64,000 bases of DNA from Allomyces arbusculus (Eukaryota; Blastocladiomycota; Blastocladiomycetes; Blastocladiales; Blastocladiaceae), in contig JADHYV010000018.1 in the NCBI GenBank assembly GCA_027604705.1, positions 186,001-250,000 of the forward strand, given 5' to 3'. The notes beneath the pieces were generated by a model. The model was given only the letters and a program-made list of their open reading frames with translations. It made no database searches and was not told the origin of the DNA. Below, in pieces: positions 10,984-21,702 of the stretch. A program made the translations under genes and the position numbers. Numbering within the stretch: the first letter of the stretch is position 1; each line of letters starts with the position of its first letter.

Positions 10984-13900
10984 CTAGAGGTACTCGCGGA
11001 ACCACGAGAACAGCTGCTGCTCAAAATGCTCTGGATCGGGGGCAGTCGCATCAGAAACATGAACTCGCAAAAGAATGGGTCGCCAGACGTTCAAACGCAC
11101 CGTTACTCGCAGCCTCGCGCAGCCCGTGGTGGTCGCTTGGGTACACTTGGAGCGTGTGTGGGATCCCGAACTGCACGAGTCGGTCGACGAGCTGCTGCGT
11201 GTGCCGCGCGTAGTGGACATTGTCGTCCATGAGCCCGTGTACCAGAAACAATCGGCCGGTTCTACACAGGGGCTGGGTGTCAGGTCTTGGGCCATGGAAC
11301 AGGTTCGACCATGGTGATGGTGCCAACACGCACTCGCGCGGAAATAAATGCGCATACGTGAGCACACTGCTCGTCGCATACGCATCCGGCCGCGCCGCGG
11401 GCGACCCGAGAAACCGTTCAGCGTAAGCCGAGTCGTACTCTTCCCAGCTCTACACGATCACACACCACCGCGTGAGCACGCCGCTCCAACCATCCCTCCA
11501 CGCAGCGCGAACGTACCACAACCGGCGCCCCCGCAACCGCGACCCGGAACACGTCCGGGTACTTGGCCAGCGCCATCAGCGCGAGATACCCGCCATAGCT
11601 CCACCCGGCGACTGCGACCCTCCGCGGGTCCAAACACGCGCCCTCCATCCCCGTCAACATCTCGACCGCGACCACATGATCCGCCAACTCGCGATCCCCC
11701 AGTGTCCCGTCGTCTCCACGAATCGCCGCCTCAAACGCGCGCCCATGCTCGGCATGCGCGGCCCCCCGCCCATCCACGGCGACGACCGCCAGCCCGACAT
11801 GCAGCGCTTCGACGACCCGCACGAGTGCGCCGCCGCCGCGCGCCGCGTAGTACTCGTTGGTCACGAGCGCGACGTCCGGGCCACCATAAACTTGTAGGAG
11901 CGTCGGGTACCGCGCACCGAGGTGCGTGAGCGCCGCGGTCGCGGAAGTCGGGGTCAGGTGCGAGTACCGCGCGCAAACGAGGTCCGTGAACAGCGACCAC
12001 GTGCGTGCGGATTTGCGCGCGCGGGTGGGTGAGGACGGGTCGTGGGGTGGTGGAGTCGTGGGCGAGTCGAGCGGGCGTTTGGGTGCGCGTGGGGCCGCTG
12101 TTGAGTCGGTGGTCGGATCGAGGTCCATGGTGAGGTCGGCGGAGTAGTCGGGGTAGGGCGCGGGCGAGGCGGCGGAAGAGAAGATGGCCGGGTGCGTGTC
12201 GGACCCATGCTCGATGGCATCGAGGACGGCATCGAGTTCGTCCCAGAACGCAATGGGAAGCCACAGGAACCCATGGATCGGAAGGCCGTCGTCGCTCGTG
12301 AGCCGGAAATGGTGCGGAACGCACCGCGCGAGCATGCGCAGTGGGATAGATCCGCTGCGTTGCGCTTCCAAAATGGAAAATCCTGTGTCGAGCTCGGCGT
12401 CAGGGGTGGATGAGCCAAAAATCGACAGCCAGCGTGAGAAGGACATACCCAATCCCTCTTCACCCAACGCCACGGCACGTATCCGATCCTGAGCGGCTAC
12501 TGCACCGTCAGCGAGTGGCACCGCCACGGTCACGGGCGGCCGCTCGGCGCTGCTCACCGAACATACGGCCCAGGCGCCGTCCTCGCTCAACACGGCCCGC
12601 GTATCTACAGCTTGTGGTGACCACAACTCAATCTCGCCGGGACTCATCCACGACGCGCTCAAGAGCCGCGACTCAACAGGTGACGGTGGCTCGTCAAATC
12701 GCGGAACATTGCAATGGCCGCGCGCGTGGAAGAAGACGCGGTGGTGCGCGTGGTCGAGGAAGATGGGGTCACTTCGGGAGATGGCCCATGCCGTGCTCCA
12801 TGTCAGGCGCGAGACGTGGGGAATCGGCCGATGAGTCCGTTCAGTGGGATGCGTCGCGGGAAGCTCGACGAGGTAGAGGTGGTGGAACCCGTCACGCTCG
12901 GATCCGAGGATCATGCGAAAGCCGTTGTCGGCTGGGGGCAGGAAGTGGATCTGCGAATGGACCTACAGAGGAAAACAGATATCCAAGTAAGCAATACGAA
13001 CACATCAGACTCGCCAAGAAACAGCCAGATCGCCCGCACCGGAATCCATTTGGTCGACGCCTCCTCCCACAAGACGTGGAACACGTCGGCGACTGGCCAA
13101 CTCGCGTCGTGCCATGGCGGCTCGTGCGGACCATTCTCCACCTCGTCGCGGGCCACAATTGGGACCAAAACAATCGCCATGCGCGTCTGCTCGCGCGACA
13201 TGATCTGCAGCCAAACCACATCAGCATCGACCCAGCCGGCGCGCACAGTGTACTCCCACCACGGGAACACGGTACGCAGCTGTTGTTCCACGGTGGCAAG
13301 CGACGTCGAGACGCGCGTGTTCAGATCGAGAACGTGCAAAGTTGTTCGTGCATTCGGTCGCCCTATCACCACATCCAAACGCGTCAATTCTAGCCCCATT
13401 TTTCTCCAACGGCCACGGCTAGACTAGCCGTACCCGGACGCGGATATCGCAAAATCCCCACCGTCGTACTCGGCGCCATCCCCACTCCACCTGCCCCCAC
13501 CGAACCGTGCATACTCTCGGCAAACGGCGCCGGCCCGCCACCCGGCACAAACGCATCAACGCGGCCCTCATCGACGAGCGCATACAGCACACGCCGTCTC
13601 GGATCATCGGTCGATCGCGGCGGACTGATCCAAAACCCTTGAAACCGGGCAAACTCTTCTTGCATGACAAAATCGACAATACCGGCCGGGACCGTGCCGT
13701 GCGTCAATTGAACCGGTACGGCCAAGTCGCGCGACGCGACGGGGGACGGTGGGGGGCTCGAGAGCCTGTGCGACGACGTGGACGCGAGCGACGCAGCGGT
13801 CGACGTGCGGGCGCGCCGCAGCCACGCGGTCCAGGAGCTGGATATGGATGAGGACGAGGACGAGGACGAAGTGGTCGGGGGATCGGAAGAGTTGGTTGCA

Positions 13901-14934
13901 GATGACGATGCGGTCCACGCGGAGCCGTCAGCAGAGGGCACGGCGGGATCGAGGTGGATCTGCCAGAGCTGCAGGGTATCGGCATCAACGTAGATGCCCG
14001 TCACGGGCACGCGAGGGTGGTGCAGCATCTGGTCGTCGATCCTGACCAATGGGCCGGGCGCGACTTGCATTGCGACCATGCCCGGAATCAGCACGTGTGT
14101 GCGGTACTGCAGCCGATGCGTGATGCTGCCATCCTCGCCCTCGTCCAGGACGAGATCGCCGACAAACACGGTCGATTTGACGGCAAACACAATGGTCGTG
14201 CCATGGAACACGCCGAGCAGTTCCATATCTGCAAACGCCGACCGGCGGCGACGCTCGTTGATGAAGTGCGTCAATCGTGCCGCGGCCATGGAGACGGTGC
14301 CGACGCGGGCCGCGTGCAGGCGCGGTAACCAATCACCCGTCAGGAGCGGGACTGGTGTAATGTGGTTCGCGTCCGACAGGTCGGCGAGCCACAGTTGCGA
14401 CGCGAGCTCAAACGGCGCGACACCGTGGCGGTGCGAGAGGTAGACGGCCAAGGGTCGCTGCAGACGCGCAGGTGGCGCGGAAAGATGGAAGGCATGCGCC
14501 GATGGCAACGATCCGAGTTCGGCGTAAAGGCATTGGCGCAACGACGTGAGCTTGGCGGCGAGACTTGACCAGGCCGACTTGCCGTCGCGGTCGTGGAAGG
14601 GCGACCACAGCGACCATCGCGGAGGAGGGCCGTTGGTGCCGCGTGCTGGGTGCGCATGGTGACTTGCTGGCGTGGTCGCATTGGCGTGTGTGTGTCGTCT
14701 CACTGGTCCAGAGGATGTCTGAACGGACGCCGGAGCGGGTGGAGTATCGAGCGGGTCGTGTGCTGCATGCTTGGGCGCGTGTACGGACTGGTGGGCGGGC
14801 ATGGATGCGGGCAACGACCAGGATCGCACAATCGAGGTGCTCCTGCTGGATGGATGGCCAATGGCTTGTGCTGGGAGGTCGACGGCGCGATGGCGCGGCA
14901 GGTGCGTCGTCGGGGCGCCAAAGGAGCCGATCAT
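10984..14934 (-). CDS. Dipeptidyl peptidase 8/9-like serine peptidase (S9B), with an apparent frameshift
   Basis: Cytosolic-type prolyl dipeptidase family. The beta-propeller part includes QEEFARFQGFWISP and YPRPG, then WEYTVRAGW. The alpha/beta-hydrolase part has VYGGPDVALV, the nucleophile motif GWSYGGYLAL, the Asp in HGLMDDNVH and the His in YPSDHHGLR; it ends HFEQQLFSWFREYL, very like DPP8/9. The last five exons are 13399-13040 (partial), 12962-11517, 11449-11334, 11261-11101 and 11030-10984, all in frame. The first part (14934 to about 13400) is open but shifts frame at a five-T run (13399-13403): it reads GEKWG-stop where one more base would read on into GLELTRLDVV. No plausible intron covers this, so it is either a sequence error or a real lesion. 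The start at 14934 is the most conservative; an N-terminal disordered extension of about 120 residues precedes the conserved part. Confidence 0.85.
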
Positions 14935-15537
14935 AGCGCTGGTACGGCGCGCAGCAAGTCGTCGTCGAGGGCAATGGCCGGCATGGTGGGGTGGATGGTT
15001 GGTTGGTCGTGCCGGTTGGTGGTGCTGCTGCTGTTCCTGGCGGTGGTGCCGTGCACGCGGGCTGGCGTGGGGCCGCGGACAAAACGCGTGCGGCCAGTGG
15101 GCGCAGAGTATCAGCGGACTGTCGCGTGAAGCACGTGCAAACATGAATGCATGTCTCCCGCCCTGTCTCGCGCGCTCTGTCGGCTTTGCCAACGTGCCAG
15201 GCGCGAACGTGACCGCGCGGGGCCGCCAAAGCGCGGCGATGATTTTGCTCCAAATCATGGCGCGGGCAGCGACCACGGCCGACGACCTTCTCGCTCCCCC
15301 CTGGCCCCCGTTGCTCTCCAACTGCCCGCATTCTCTGCGGTACACACGCTGCCGCCGCCCCATCTGCGTTGCTTGCGTCCCGCACCCCTCCGCCCGCCCG
15401 CGCACCGCCTGCCGCGGCGATCGCCGCCCTCTCCACTGTCTACACCCCCACCGCACACCTCGCGCCGCTCCCGTACTCCCCTTCTCCTGCCTAAACAGTC
15501 TTTATCTTCCCCGCGCCGACGACGCCGTGACCCCGCC
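14935..15537. other. Divergent intergenic region
   Basis: About 600 nt between the peptidase (-) and the ankyrin-anillin gene (+). The peptidase frame stays open further upstream on the minus strand, so part of this may be its N-terminus. A C-rich tract just before 15538 fits a core promoter or leader. Confidence 0.4.
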
Positions 15538-18500
15538 ATGTCCTCGGTCGGCACCGCGTGGTTTGCCGCGCTTCGCGCCGGCGACCAAGCGGCCGTGCTC
15601 GACCTGCTCAGCGCGCACCCGGAGCTGCTCGACATGCAGTCGCCCGAACCAACCCCGTTCGACCCGGATCTGGTCGCCGAGGCCACGCAGCTCATGGGCC
15701 CGGACACGACGCGCATGAATGCCGTGCAGGCCGCGCTCATGAGCCTTGATGCCGACTCGGACGACGGCGACGAGGCCGAGCACCGGGAACGCGCGGCGCG
15801 CCGGCGTGCCACGATTTTGCACCTCATTGAAGTATGATGTTTGCCTCCGACCCCCGTGCACGATATCCTGCTCACCCTCCACCTTCCGTAGGCCTCGACG
15901 CTCGTCCAGCTTCGCGCGCGGTGGGGCGCGCAAAACACGACCCTGCACCTCGCCAGCTTTCTCGGCGAAAATGACATTATCGCGGCGCTCCTCGCCAAGG
16001 GCGCGCCCGCGACACCGCGCAACGATCTCGGGCTGGCCCCGATTGACCTCACTACCGACGACGCGACGCGCGCCGCTTTCCGTGCTGCCTTACCCAAATC
16101 TCCGCAAAAGCGCATCGTCACAATGCCGCTCAAGTCGAGCGCCGCGTCATCGGCCTCGGGATCGCCGGGGATTTCGCGCCGCAACTCGATCTCGGTCGCA
16201 CCGGTGCCAGCACCGATCGCCGTGGATTTGAGCGAGGTTGTGGCACGCCGCGAAGAAACGGTGCCGCTCTCGCCATCGACGCCGTCGGAGGTGGTCGAGA
16301 AGCCCCTGAAGTTCAAGGGCAAGTACGTGGCGCCCGCCGACGAGATCGACGCGGCGTTGCCGAAAATCAACCTGCGCCGGTCGCGCGTGACGGACACAGC
16401 CGCTGGTGCGAGCGTTGCCAAGCCCACAACGTCCCGCCGCCGCGTGATTGGCGTCGACCTCGCCGCCTTTGACGAAGTTCTCGGCGACGCCAAGCCCACC
16501 GCCGCGTCTTCTTCCGACGAGGCCCTTGCGCGCTCTACATCAAACACCGTCGACCGCATCGACTCGGGTACTGTCGGCAGTGCCGAGAACCTGGCCCGCG
16601 CAAAGGACGCCGGAGCCAACGAAAAGGCCGCGGTCGTTGGCAAGACCGGGTCCAAAATTTCGGAGACGCTCGCGGCGCTCGCGTCGTCAAGCGTGCCGGT
16701 TGTCAAGGGAGATCTCGCCGCCCAGGCCGACGAACTGTTCATTCCGCTGCAGAAGCGTAAGGCACGGTTTCCGACGATCGCGAATGGGGAGCCGGCAGCG
16801 AGTGCGAGCCCAGTCGTGGTCGCGCACGTGCGCCCGGCGTCTCCGCGGTCGTGGGGTGAGAACACCGTGAATGGGATGACGAAGGGAGTGGGATTGGTAC
16901 CATTCAAGAGCCCTTCCGCGGCGCCGTCGCCGACCAAGGCCGCGGCGGCAGCGCCTCCCGGCATTGCAGAGACCAAGCCGGTGGTGGTAGCTACGCCCGC
17001 ACCTACGGCCGCGACGCCGGCGCTGGCGTCGGCGTCGGCCGCCGTGACCCCGTGGGGCCCGAAAGTGCAGCCCAAGGGCCATTCGGGCGCGTCGTCGATC
17101 ACGGCCGCACCTGCCGACCCTGCGTCTGCCTCCTCTTCCACGTTCAAGCCCACAATTGGGGCCGAGGGCAGCTTCTCACGGAACCCGCAGCTCTACATTG
17201 ATCATATTGGCGTTGATTTCGGCCAGGCGCGCGCAACATTTATGCAGCGCATCAAGGATAACCCGAACGTACCCAAGGTGCCGACCAAGATGGCCGATTT
17301 AGCCACGCTCGCGACGCCGTCGGCCGCGGCCGCGCAAGTGCGCCGGCCCGTGATCAAGAGGGAGGAGGCCGAGGAGAGTGGTGGGGACGGGCAGCAGCCC
17401 AAGTCGCGCCTCGCGGATATCAAACGGCAGCACACGAAAGCCGATTCAGGGACGTGGCGGTCGCTGACCTCGCGGTCGGTGTCGTCCGAGTGTGTCAAGA
17501 ACGGACCGGCGCCGGTCGTTAGCGCGGTGCAGGAGGCCCCTGTCGAGGAGGAAGAAGTGTCCGAGCAAGTGATGGACGTTGCGCCGGAGGTGCAGGAGCC
17601 CGAGTCGGAGCCAGTGGAGGAGGTGGTCGACCCCGAGCCGCCCGCACCAGCGGAAGTTCAGGACGAGGAGGAGCAGCTTCCCGAGGCCGACCCGGTCCCG
17701 GAAACCGAGGACCGCACCACCGACGTGTTGGCCGCCGACGCAGACGACTCGCAGGCCGCGTCGTCCTCGACCAACCTGCTCCCGCCGCTGCCCACGCTCG
17801 ACTTTGACTTTAGTCTCGACGATCTCGCGCCGTCGCTTATGTACATGCTTGACCGCCCGCGGTCTCCCTCGCCACCACCCCCGACCATTCGCGACGATCC
17901 ACCCACCACTACGAAGCAACTCGGTTCCACGCTCGAGACATTCCCGACGCTCGCGCACTCAACGACGACCGACGCGACCTCCGACCAAGTCTCGGACCTG
18001 TCGCAGACCCTGCGCACCGAAGACGCACGGTCAACGATGACCGCTGACGACGACGTCGACCTGATTGAGGACCACGCCGCCATCGAAGTGACGACGCATT
18101 TCGGCGGCGCACCCATTCCGAAGATTGCCCGCCGCGCCACCATTTCTGTTGCCGCGACACAGCCTGCGCCGGTCCCCTCCGCAACTGCGGCCCCGCAACT
18201 TCCCCCGCGCCGCGAGTCCATGTCGGCGTCGATGGAGGTGCCCGTGACGACTGCGGCACGGCGCGCGTCGTTTTCCGTGGGTTCGGTGCCGGCACCGGGA
18301 CTGCGCGCGGCATCGCCGCTTGGGTCGTCCCCGCTCAAGCCGAAAAAGTCGGTTTCGTTCCGCCCGACGATACCGGGGTCGATCGCGGGACCGAGTTCCG
18401 TGGGTATCGTTGAAGACGGCACGCTGATGATGAAAGTCGGCAAAGTGTCAGGGCTCGAGTGGGTCCTGTCGGGCCGGCAGATGACGCACGTGTTTGTGAC

Positions 18501-19401
18501 GGTGACGAAGCGCGACGCCGCCGTGTTTGCGTCCAAGCCGTTCCTGGTGATGAGCGATTCCGTGGGGATGGGGGACGAAGCACCGATGTACGTGTTTGAT
18601 TTTGGCATCGTTCTTCAAAGGGAAGGATGGGATGCTGACTGTGGGTCATGGAATTTCGCTTATAGTCACGTCACGGCCAACGACACGCTCCAAGTCAACG
18701 TGTGCCTGCGGTACGAGCAGCGGCAGCAGGCCAAGACTGGGTTCCTGGCCAGCGCAAACCGGCTCTTCCAAGCGGGCAAGCGCGCCGACGCTGCGGGTGA
18801 TACAGTGCGCGACATTCGCGAGGAGATAGTGGCCACGGCGCCCATTCCCGTCGCCTCGGTCTTGCCACGCGCACGCGGCGTCCTGCAAGCCATGACGCTC
18901 GTCTCGACGACCGGCCGGCCCGTGACCGTCGATGTGGGCGCGCTCTTCCTGCCCTCCATCACGCCCGCGACCATGCCCTTCCGCACGATGCGTGATGCCG
19001 TCGACCAAATTGTGCGACTGCGCGTGTTGCGCAACGAAATCCAGTGCGAGGGCACGCTCGCTCAGCACGGTGGGGATACGCGGCATTGGAAGCGCCGCTA
19101 CTTTCGGCTCGTCGGGTGGAAACTGGTGCCGTTCTCAGACGCGATGGTTCCGCGCGACGCATTGGATTTGGCGCAGTGTACGGGGATGGCCAAGGGCGCT
19201 GATTTGGTCGCGCGCGACCCGGGACATCATCTCGCGAGCTTGCCGCGGTCGTTTGTGCTGCAGTTCAAGAATGGCGAAAGTGTGTGCTTTGCGTGCGACT
19301 CGGACGAGTCGTTTGCGCAGTGGACGGATGGGATCGAGGGGATGCTCGCGATGTGGCCGGGGGAGGCGATGATGCAGTTGATTGCCAACTGCTCGATGTG
19401 A
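15538..19401 (+). CDS. Ankyrin-repeat and anillin/Bud4-like PH-domain protein
   Basis: Three exons (15538-15831, 15892-18587, 18666-19401) give 1241 residues. The N-terminal about 190 residues have ankyrin-type units (GDQAAVLDLLSAHPELLD; NTTLHLASFLGENDIIAALL; GLAPIDLTTDDATR). A long disordered middle follows, with an acidic patch around EEEVSEQVMDVAPEVQ. The C-terminal about 330 residues contain a C2-like anillin-homology stretch (LEWVLSGRQMTHVFVTVT; HVTANDTLQVNVCLRY) and a PH domain (RHWKRRYFRLVGWKLVPFSD; WTDGIEGMLAMWPGE). Anillin and Bud4 proteins act at the contractile ring or bud/septum site, so a cortical scaffold role is inferred. Ankyrin repeats are not part of the Bud4/anillin arrangement I know. 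The second intron is 78 nt, a multiple of three, so it is open if retained; GTACGT and TATAG at its ends support splicing. Confidence 0.75.
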
Positions 19402-20148
19402 TTTGTGTGCGACCGCGAGGGGAGGTGGGATTGGTGGAATGGTGCAAGGCGCGGGAGGGGTCTGAGATTGACGACTTGGAATGCGATAGACTGACTTGAT
19501 ATCATGGTAATTATTTCATGCTTGAGCGACGATTTGCCGTCAACGTCAGTTCAGACAACGCCAGACAGCGATAAGCTCAGACTTGCTGACGTTAGCCATC
19601 AGGAAATATCAGCGACGTTTGACCTGATACTTTCTTGAAACATACGTAAATGCTCTCGGACCAGCACGCGGGCTCTTTCGCCAGCATTAAGTCGCAGCAG
19701 CCGGCAGCAGGCATCCTGCTCAGATGGCACCACCAGGTCTTTTCGGTCGGTACACTGATGGAGCCCGGACTGAAAAGAACGTCCGAGTGAATTGAAAAAT
19801 ATGCACGGCCGCTATGTCCCCGCTAAAGTTGGCAACGGCTGGCAACAAATTTCCAGCCCAGGACGGTAACTTAGTGCGTCAGATTCATTGCGACAAACCA
19901 GCGATTTGAGGGACACATCACAAGCATCACCCACGGCATTTCTTGGCTCTGATCCACGCCCTCCACGCCCTCCACGCCATCAACTCGTCACTAATCTTCC
20001 CATGCTGCCTTCCACATTGTTTTCGCTGTCCGCGTCATCCACGCCTGATGGAGCATATAATTTCACGACTGGACCATGCTCCAATTACGCTCCTGCGCAT
20101 CGTCCTCGACTGCCCAAGTGTTGAACTGCCAGGCACTCTTTTCGGAGC
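19402..20148. other. Intergenic, AT-richer, with small repeats
   Basis: About 750 nt, less GC-rich than the neighbours. It contains the inverted repeat listed separately, a GGCAAC direct repeat (19831 and 19841) and a TATAA-like sequence (20055-20059) about 90 nt before the BTB gene start. No coding capacity recognised. Confidence 0.5.
19542..19593. repeat. Inverted repeat AACGTCAG / CTGACGTT
   Basis: Perfect 8-nt arms at 19542-19549 and 19586-19593 with a 36-nt spacer. The arms contain the TGACGT core bound by bZIP factors, so this could be a paired regulatory site or the remnant of a small element. Short enough to be chance. Confidence 0.3.
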
Positions 20149-21270
20149 ATGGCTTCCAGATCCGCCTTCAACTTCAAGTATGCCTCCTTTTGGCCCAATA
20201 AGCGTTCACTGTTGTGTTTGGGCTCAGGCTCTGTGGAAAGGCTCGACTTGGTCGACATTATGACCGCGGTTCGGGAAGCTGAGTGGGCACCACCGCAGCC
20301 GCTCGTCGACCAGCGGGACAACATTTGCCTGCTCGAGATTACGATTACTGTGCTGTTCCGGAAAGAACTGGCCAACATGGAAATTGACGTGATTGGCTCG
20401 ATTTCGTTCTTAAAAACCGCCGATGCGCCAGGACGCTCGGAGAGCCAGTTTGCCACGGTCATCAAGGCTCCTCCTATCGTTCCTGTCCAGTCGCTCGATC
20501 AAAAAATGGTCGGCACCGCTTCTATGGCCTCTGTCGTGGTTGCAGTTGACGTGCCGCGTGGCAGCAGAGTGCATGACATGTCCTTGGACTTTACTATCGT
20601 TGATGCGGGCAAGACGACGGAACCTCTGCGAGGTCTGGCGCCATTGGGGTTTTTGCACTTTCTCCACGATCCGAGCGTCTCGGACTGTGCGTTCTTGGCC
20701 AAGGGGACTGATACGCCGCTATATGCCACACGAATGATGCTCATGTGCGGCTCATCGTACTTTCGCAAAATGTTTTCGGGCCCGTGGGCCGAGTCGGCTT
20801 TTGTTGGGATCAAAGACGCGATTCCGTTCGCATGGGACGCGCCGGTCGTTGCGCTCGTCTTTGTCCACATTTACTCGGGCTGGACCCCTGATCGGCCAGC
20901 GCTTCCAGCAGAGACGCCCGACGAGCTTGTGGTCGACTTTGCCTGCGATCCTGCAACGCTTTCGTTTTCCACGTGGCAGCAGCTGTTTGAGCTTGCGCGG
21001 TATCTCCAGCTCAAGACTCTCGCCATTGCTGTCAACCGCAAACTCATTGGGCTGCTTGAAGAGCAATCCCGCGAGTTGCTCCAAGTGCCCGACGAGCCCA
21101 TGAATGACTCGTTGCGGTCGAGCAAGCGCCGCCGCCTCGATTCTCCTGGTAGTGCTGGTGCTGCAAATCGGCCAGGAACTGGTGGGGCAAGCAGTACGCG
21201 AAACGTCGACGCCGCTCCTCTGGCTCCGTCGGCGCCTTCGATGCGCATAGACCCCGTTGCCAGCGAGTAA
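20149..21270 (+). CDS. BTB/POZ-domain protein with N-terminal MATH-like region
   Basis: Single exon, 373 residues. Residues 1-165 look like a beta-rich MATH/TRAF-like domain (NICLLEITITVLFRKELA; SLDFTIVDAG). Residues about 175-300 form a BTB domain (DPSVSDCAFLAKG; MCGSSYFRKMFSGPWAES; LFELARYLQLKTLAIAVNRK). The C-terminus is disordered with a nuclear-localisation-like SKRRRLD. MATH-BTB proteins are usually substrate adaptors of Cullin-3 ubiquitin ligases; that role is inferred. The start is the first ATG in frame with the conserved part. Confidence 0.75.
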   Translation: MASRSAFNFKYASFWPNKRSLLCLGSGSVERLDLVDIMTAVREAEWAPPQPLVDQRDNICLLEITITVLFRKELANMEIDVIGSISFLKTADAPGRSESQFATVIKAPPIVPVQSLDQKMVGTASMASVVVAVDVPRGSRVHDMSLDFTIVDAGKTTEPLRGLAPLGFLHFLHDPSVSDCAFLAKGTDTPLYATRMMLMCGSSYFRKMFSGPWAESAFVGIKDAIPFAWDAPVVALVFVHIYSGWTPDRPALPAETPDELVVDFACDPATLSFSTWQQLFELARYLQLKTLAIAVNRKLIGLLEEQSRELLQVPDEPMNDSLRSSKRRRLDSPGSAGAANRPGTGGASSTRNVDAAPLAPSAPSMRIDPVASE

Positions 21271-21702
21271 TGGACGATGACGGAGCCGTACAGAGTGAGC
21301 GCTGTCGTCCCTGGCCCAGCAAAGAGTCTGTGGACAGGGCGGCAGTGCTGAGCGAGCAGCTGTGCAGTTGTGTTGTCGGCATTGATCGTGGTGGTTTCTT
21401 TCGACGCCATTCAAGGTATTGAGCTGTTAATTCATGAAGTCATTTGTGTTATTATTTTTCTACCTTGCATGTTGTGGTGACTGAGTGGTGAGGTGCTTCA
21501 GATATGCCTTGTACACGACACTAGCTGCGTTGATGCTGCCATGATTCCCCAATCGAAACAGCACACGACAACAGAAACGACGCTTCGTCAAAGAATTTCA
21601 TATTTTCTTTTCCCGTCCGCTTTGTGCTCGATTACCAACGGCCGTAAACCAAATTGCGGTACCCCCACAAATCTAAACGCAACACCGAACCCCGACCCGC
21701 AA
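21271..21702. other. Convergent intergenic region, no gene seen
   Basis: About 430 nt between the 3' ends of the BTB gene (+) and the acyltransferase gene (-). Nothing recognised. Confidence 0.5.
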
